A stretch of DNA of 16,422 nucleotides from an uncultured Lachnospiraceae bacterium (GTDB taxonomy: Bacteria; Bacillota_A; Clostridia; Lachnospirales; Lachnospiraceae). Positions 13,307 to 16,422 of the stretch are shown piece after piece. Under the pieces are notes generated by a model that searched no databases, was not told the DNA's origin, and saw only the letters and a list, made by a program, of their open reading frames with translations. The stretch covers positions 1-16,422 of the forward strand of contig CAJLNC010000057.1 in the NCBI GenBank assembly GCA_905207905.1, in the 5' to 3' direction. Both the position numbers and the translations under genes were made by a program. The number at the start of each line of letters is the position of its first letter. The stretch's first letter is position 1.

Positions 13307-14608
13307 TTATCTTCTCGGCTTACCGCACTCGGAACAAAATTTTCCCGTATTCTCTTTTCCGCACGGACAGATCCAGCTCTCCTTTTCCGGTCTTGGCCTG
13401 CCGCACTCGGAACAAAATTTTCCCGTATTCTCCACTCCGCACAGACAGATCCAGCTCTCCTTTTCCGGCCTTGGCCTGCCGCACTCGGAACAAAACTTCC
13501 CCGTATTTTCCGTTCCGCACGGACAGATCCAGCTCTCCCGGTTTCCGGTTTTTCCATCCCCTCCTGCCAAAAACGCCCTGTTTTCTTCCTCCGCTTTTCT
13601 CTCCTGCATCCCCGCCCGGTTCATCTGCATCTGCTGCAAATTCACTGCGCTGGCAGTTCCCATCACAGAACCCGCCGCCTGCATCCCAAATCCCATTCCC
13701 ATGTAGCCTGCCGCACTGCCCCCCGGATTCGATCCTGCCGCTTCCAGTCCTCTTGCCACAGCGCTCTGAAGATAACCCTCCCGGATGCCCGGATCTCCCA
13801 TCATCGCTCCCTGATTTCTCATTTGAATCAGATTTTGAGACTCCTCATCATAGGAAATACTGGCAATCGCCACCGACTGGATCTCCATTCCCCTCAGCTT
13901 TTTCCAGTCCTCATCCAACGTATCTGCCATATACCGGCTTAGCTCCCGGCTCTTGGATGCCACATAGGAAATACGGATCCCGTCCGCTGACATCTGATTA
14001 ACCGAAGTCTGCAAAGCCTCCAGAAATTCTGAAAGATACTGCTCATTCATATCCTCGATCTCCATCCTGGCAGCATTTTTCGGCACTGCTTCTGCGTAGA
14101 ACAGCAGCGGATTGGTGATCTTCACAGAGTAGGTGCCATGAGCCCGGAGAAACAGCTCCGCATTATAAAAATTATCAAAATAGTTGATGGGATTTCTGGT
14201 ACCGAATTTAATCCCCCTGATTTCCTGGAGATTCAGATAAAATACCTGCTGGGACATGGGGGTTGTCCCTCCGAACCGGAACCGCTCAAAAGCCTCCCCC
14301 AAACTTTCCTCCAACTGTCCACTAAAAAGAGAAGGCATGGAAGAGTTATCCACAATAAAGTACCCCGGCTCCGCTGTGTAATCCACAATCTTTCCGCCAT
14401 CCACCAGAAACATAAACTGATTTTCATACACATGGATCACCGAACCGTTGGAGATCACATTTTTACTTCCTCTTCCTCCCCCGCTCTTCTTCACCACACC
14501 CTTCACAAACACCGTCTGGCTGCCCATGGCTTCCGGCTCCACTACTTCCTTCCACTGATCAAAGATGGCTCCTGTAACGGTCTGCATCGCTGCCTTAATA
14601 ATACCCAT
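13307..14608 (-). CDS. SPFH/virion core-like protein with three C-terminal zinc ribbons (YdjI-like)
   Basis: The 433-residue protein has an N-terminal SPFH (band-7)-like region, residues about 20-290, including IFDQWKEVVEPEAMGSQ near the start. A Gly/Met/Ala-rich linker follows (about 290-345), then three tandem 26-residue zinc ribbons of pattern C-x-C-x8-C-x2-C (358-383, 384-409, 410-433). Related proteins, sometimes named after a lumpy skin disease virus virion core protein, usually carry one such ribbon. B. subtilis YdjI is the closest characterised relative I can name. No membrane helix is obvious, so it may associate peripherally. The start ATG (14606-14608) has GGGAGG 7 bases upstream; a GTG-started extension to 14701 lacks comparable support. 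It leads the three-gene module, behind the extended -10 promoter at 14773-14781. Confidence 0.85.
   Translation of the reverse strand: MGIIKAAMQTVTGAIFDQWKEVVEPEAMGSQTVFVKGVVKKSGGGRGSKNVISNGSVIHVYENQFMFLVDGGKIVDYTAEPGYFIVDNSSMPSLFSGQLEESLGEAFERFRFGGTTPMSQQVFYLNLQEIRGIKFGTRNPINYFDNFYNAELFLRAHGTYSVKITNPLLFYAEAVPKNAARMEIEDMNEQYLSEFLEALQTSVNQMSADGIRISYVASKSRELSRYMADTLDEDWKKLRGMEIQSVAIASISYDEESQNLIQMRNQGAMMGDPGIREGYLQSAVARGLEAAGSNPGGSAAGYMGMGFGMQAAGSVMGTASAVNLQQMQMNRAGMQERKAEEENRAFLAGGDGKTGNRESWICPCGTENTGKFCSECGRPRPEKESWICLCGVENTGKFCSECGRPRPEKESWICPCGKENTGKFCSECGKPRR
13310..13537 (-). repeat. Three tandem 78-base coding repeats (zinc ribbons)
   Basis: In transcription order the copies are 13537-13460, 13459-13382 and 13381-13310 (the last shortened to 24 codons by the stop). 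Each encodes ESWIC-x-CG...FCSECG. By eye, copies 2 and 3 differ at only four positions over a shared stretch of 57 bases, which indicates recent duplication or ongoing homogenisation. The tandem units keep the reading frame, so copy number could change without disrupting the gene. Confidence 0.93.
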
Positions 14609-14615
14609 GATCTTT

Positions 14616-14621
14616 CCTCCC
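14616..14621 (-). promoter_or_regulatory. Ribosome binding site fixing the SPFH gene start
   Basis: Minus-strand GGGAGG with a 7-base spacer to the ATG at 14606-14608. Confidence 0.88.
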
Positions 14622-14772
14622 AAACGAAAAAGACTGGCCAGAACTTCTTGCCTTCTGTCTATTTTTCTGTTTTGATCTTGCCCGACCGGCTGGTTTAACA
14701 CCGCTCCGTTCTGTCTGCATTTATGTTCTTATCTTACTATAGGAGGGTTCGCTGCACAAGAAAATTTTCAGA

Positions 14773-14781
14773 ATTATATCA
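14773..14781 (-). promoter_or_regulatory. Extended -10 promoter of the SPFH/zinc-ribbon/TPM module
   Basis: Minus-strand TGATATAAT contains a perfect TATAAT (14778-14773) with the TG extension. A TTGTAC lies too far upstream (20-base spacer) to be a good -35. TTGTGC-N17-TAAGAT just downstream is a weaker alternative. The leader to the SPFH start is about 155 bases and shows no known riboswitch. Confidence 0.6.
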
Positions 14782-14789
14782 ACTAGGTT

Positions 14790-14918
14790 TCACATCGTGT
14801 ACAACGGCTGTCCTGTAAAAATTTCCTCCGCTTTCGCGGCATCCTTCTGCTCCTGCGCAGTGCGGTTCTGCTGACCGTCGAATTCTTCCTTCAGGGCTTT
14901 TGACAACTTAATCTTCAT
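14790..14918 (-). CDS. Possible small protein, 42 residues, function unknown
   Basis: An ATG-started frame of 42 codons (ATG at 14916-14918, TGA at 14790-14792) begins MKIKLSKALKEEFDGQQ and ends FTGQPLYTM. It is polar and rich in Lys, Glu, Gln and Ala, probably helical in the middle, with no cysteines, signal peptide or membrane segment. AGGAAA lies 9 bases upstream of the start, a modest ribosome site. It starts shortly after the prfB terminator and ends just upstream of the extended -10 promoter of the next gene. I see no strong promoter of its own; expression could depend on read-through of the prfB terminator. Codon content looks coding, but a chance frame or the remnant of a larger gene is possible. 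Confidence 0.42.
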   Translation of the reverse strand: MKIKLSKALKEEFDGQQNRTAQEQKDAAKAEEIFTGQPLYTM

Positions 14919-14941
14919 AGAAAGAAATTTCCTAATGAAAC

Positions 14942-14997
14942 AAAAACAGCGCCAAGCAAAGATCAGACGTTTATGTCTCCCATCTTTCCTTTGGCGC
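14942..14997 (-). terminator. Intrinsic terminator after prfB
   Basis: On the minus strand GCGCCAA (14997-14991) pairs with TTGGCGC (14955-14949). Inner AAAGAT/ATCTTT and AGAC/GTCT helices are separated by small internal loops. The sequence then continues TGTTTTTG. It lies about 30 bases after the prfB stop and closes the secA-prfB unit. In the plus direction there is no T-run, so it works one way. Confidence 0.9.
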
Positions 14998-15025
14998 CGC
15001 CTCCGGCAAAACGCTTATTTTTCAG

Positions 15026-16148
15026 TTAATTTTCTTCCTCCGGCCCAAGAGTAAGCCATTTCAGATAGGCATTGATAAACAAATCGATGTTTCCATCCAT
15101 CACACTGTCTACATTACCGGTCTCCGCATTTGTTCGATGATCCTTCACCATGGTATATGGCTGAAATACATAGGAACGGATCTGGTTCCCCCAGCCGATC
15201 TCCTTTACCTCTCCACGGATATCAGAAGCTTTCTCCTTATTCTCCTGCTGCTTTAGCAGATACAGCTTGGCCTTCAGCATCTGCATAGCCTTATCCTTAT
15301 TCATATGCTGGGAGCGCTCGTTCTGGCACTGCACCACAATCCCTGTAGGAAAGTGAGTAATGCGGATAGCGGAAGAAGTCTTATTGATATGCTGACCGCC
15401 TGCTCCGCTGGAACGGTAGGTGTCGATCCGGATATCTTCATCCCTAATTTCCACATCCAGATCTTCCTCAATATCTGGCATCACATCACAGCTCACAAAA
15501 GAAGTCTGACGTTTTCCCGCTGCATTGAAGGGCGAGATTCGAACCAGACGGTGCACCCCCCGCTCTGATTTCAAATAACCAAAGGCATTTTCTCCGTTTA
15601 CCTGGAAGGTCACAGACTTAATACCAGCCTCATCTCCATCCAAGTAGTCCAGCACCTCCAGTTGGAAGCCCTTTTTGTCTGCCCAGCGGCAGTACATCCG
15701 GTACAGCATGGATGCCCAGTCGCAGGACTCGGTGCCCCCTGCTCCTGCGTGGAGAGTCACTATGGCATTAGAATTGTCATACTCTCCGGACAACAGCGTC
15801 TTGATTCTCACTGCATCGAAGGTCTCCCGAAAAGAATCCAGGATCTCCTGGATCTCCGGAATAACCGCAGGATCATTTTCTTCATAGCCCATTTCCAGCA
15901 GCAGCTCCACCTCTTCATATTGCTCTTTCAGCTGCTGATATACCTGTACGTCATCCTTGAGGCTCTTTAGTACCTTCATGGACTCCTGGGATTTTTCAGG
16001 ATTGTCCCAGAAGCCGGGAGCCTCCATCTCTCTTTCTAATTCCTGGATTCGCTGCTCTTTGTTTACCAGGTCAAAGTGAATCCCTCACTTCCACTAATGG
16101 TCTTGTATAGCTGTTTAAAATTGCTTTGAATTCATCTAATTCAACCAT
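15026..16148 (-). CDS. prfB: Peptide chain release factor 2, with programmed +1 frameshift
   Basis: RF2 reads UGA and UAA stop codons and triggers peptide release. The first frame starts at the ATG at 16146-16148 (AGGTG ribosome site upstream) and encodes 25 residues, MVELDEFKAI to VRDSL. It then meets an in-frame TGA at 16073-16071 in the context CTT-TGA-C. Skipping one base continues with DLVNKEQRIQ into the long frame ending at 15026, 373 residues in total. SPF (205-207) and GGQ (250-252) fall at the same positions as in E. coli RF2, as does the frameshift codon 26. An AGGG upstream of the slip site serves as the internal Shine-Dalgarno-like stimulator. Low RF2 lets the ribosome shift, which autoregulates synthesis. 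It follows secA by 15 bases. Confidence 0.97.
16070..16087 (-). promoter_or_regulatory. Programmed +1 frameshift site of prfB
   Basis: The minus-strand window contains a Shine-Dalgarno-like AGGG, then CTT, the in-frame TGA (16073-16071) and C. The tRNA on CTT slips to TTT, and reading resumes at GAC (16072-16070). The reading frame on both sides matches RF2, so this is not a sequencing error. Confidence 0.95.
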
Positions 16149-16163
16149 AGCTTCACCTTCTTT

Positions 16164-16422
16164 CTATTTTGCCTTTCGACCGCAGCACTGCTTGTATTTC
16201 TTGCCGCTTCCGCAGGGGCAGGGATCATTGGGATAGATCTTTGTCTCTGTCCGACGCTTAGGCGCTTTCTGAGCAGTGTCATCTTTATTGGTTCCCGTTA
16301 CCTTAGCCACTTCCTCACGCTCTACCTTCTGCTCTACCCGAACATGGTACAGCATCTTTAGAGTATCCTCCTGAATGGCAGCGGTCATGGAATTGAACAT
16401 ATCATAACCGCTCATTTTGAAC
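16164..16422 (-). CDS. secA: Protein translocase subunit SecA, C-terminal end only
   Basis: The frame is open to the window edge and encodes the last 86 residues of SecA, the ATPase motor that pushes preproteins through SecYEG. The visible part has the end of the helical scaffold region ([19 protein letters not shown]), a polar linker, and the C-terminal zinc-binding SEC-C motif [14 protein letters not shown], the part that contacts SecB or ribosomes in other bacteria. The ATPase domains and start lie upstream, beyond 16422; the ATG at 16413-16415 is internal. It ends 15 bases before prfB, the common secA-prfB order of Firmicutes. Confidence 0.95.
   Translation of the reverse strand, partial: FKMSGYDMFNSMTAAIQEDTLKMLYHVRVEQKVEREEVAKVTGTNKDDTAQKAPKRRTETKIYPNDPCPCGSGKKYKQCCGRKAK

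Noticed and set aside
13310..13537. CRISPR-like array
   Set aside because: The three 78-base units are contiguous coding repeats with no spacers, translating to zinc ribbons in frame.
13126..14001. Long open frame of 291 codons on the plus strand
   Set aside because: It is antisense to the SPFH gene and its repeats. Its Pro/Ser/Arg-rich translation with internal repeats mirrors the zinc ribbons, and it has no matching family or ribosome site.
14609..14701. GTG-started extension of the SPFH protein
   Set aside because: The ATG at 14606-14608 has GGGAGG at ideal spacing, and the family N-terminus MGIIKA fits there.
14773..14794. SigW-type ECF promoter for the SPFH module, as for the B. subtilis pspA operon
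   Set aside because: TGAAAC is present upstream at 14789-14794, but the expected CGTA about 16 bases on is missing. The same place has a good extended -10 for sigma A.
15026..16148. prfB as a pseudogene broken by a stop codon
   Set aside because: The TGA is at the conserved codon 26 with the CTT-TGA-C slip context, and both frames join into an intact RF2.

Overview
The window reads as a chromosomal housekeeping stretch of a Gram-positive anaerobe of the Clostridia, most likely Lachnospiraceae. The basis is: every recognisable gene lies on the minus strand; ribosome sites are strong AGGAGG/GGGAGG; base composition is near 50% G+C by eye; secA is followed by a frameshifted prfB; there is a RibU-type ECF S component under an FMN riboswitch; and tsaE-tsaB-rimI-tsaD are clustered. 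The taxonomic call is inference. I see no transposase, integrase, phage gene or CRISPR array.

Layout in the direction of transcription (from high to low coordinates): (1) the 3' end of secA (SEC-C zinc motif), then prfB with its in-frame UGA at codon 26 and a +1 frameshift site, closed by a long intrinsic terminator at 14949-14997. (2) A 417-base gap holding a possible 42-codon small gene and an extended -10 promoter. (3) A three-gene membrane module: an SPFH/virion-core-like protein with three tandem C-terminal zinc ribbons, a double zinc-ribbon protein with a C-terminal membrane helix, and a TPM-domain membrane protein. The set resembles B. subtilis YdjI-YdjG-YdjH, but no PspA gene is present here. 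(4) A sigma-A-type promoter driving an ACT-domain regulator, an ApgM-like enzyme (a family often proposed as an alternative homoserine kinase) and tex. A terminator-like hairpin overlaps the ACT stop codon. (5) A sigma-A-type promoter, FMN riboswitch, terminator and ribU, followed by a Nudix hydrolase. (6) A tRNA-maturation operon: tsaE, tsaB, rimI, an uncharacterised 73-residue CxxC/CxxC protein, rnz, tsaD and ispD. It has a promoter in front of tsaE and a probable internal promoter in front of the small zinc protein. (7) A sigma-A-type promoter and a tRNA-Ser(UGA) gene cut by the window edge.

How the genes work together: TsaE, TsaB and TsaD are three of the four proteins that make t6A37 on ANN-decoding tRNAs, and RNase Z matures tRNA 3' ends, so region 6 is mainly a tRNA-processing unit with RimI and the isoprenoid enzyme IspD attached. 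Region 5 is a flavin-controlled uptake unit. Region 3 is the least understood part and, with the small gene, the best place to look for something new.

Several open reading frames extend upstream of the true start. I reset the starts of the zinc-ribbon gene, ribU, apgM, the TPM gene and the SPFH gene to ATG codons preceded by strong ribosome sites. No database search was run; family names rest on motif recognition.
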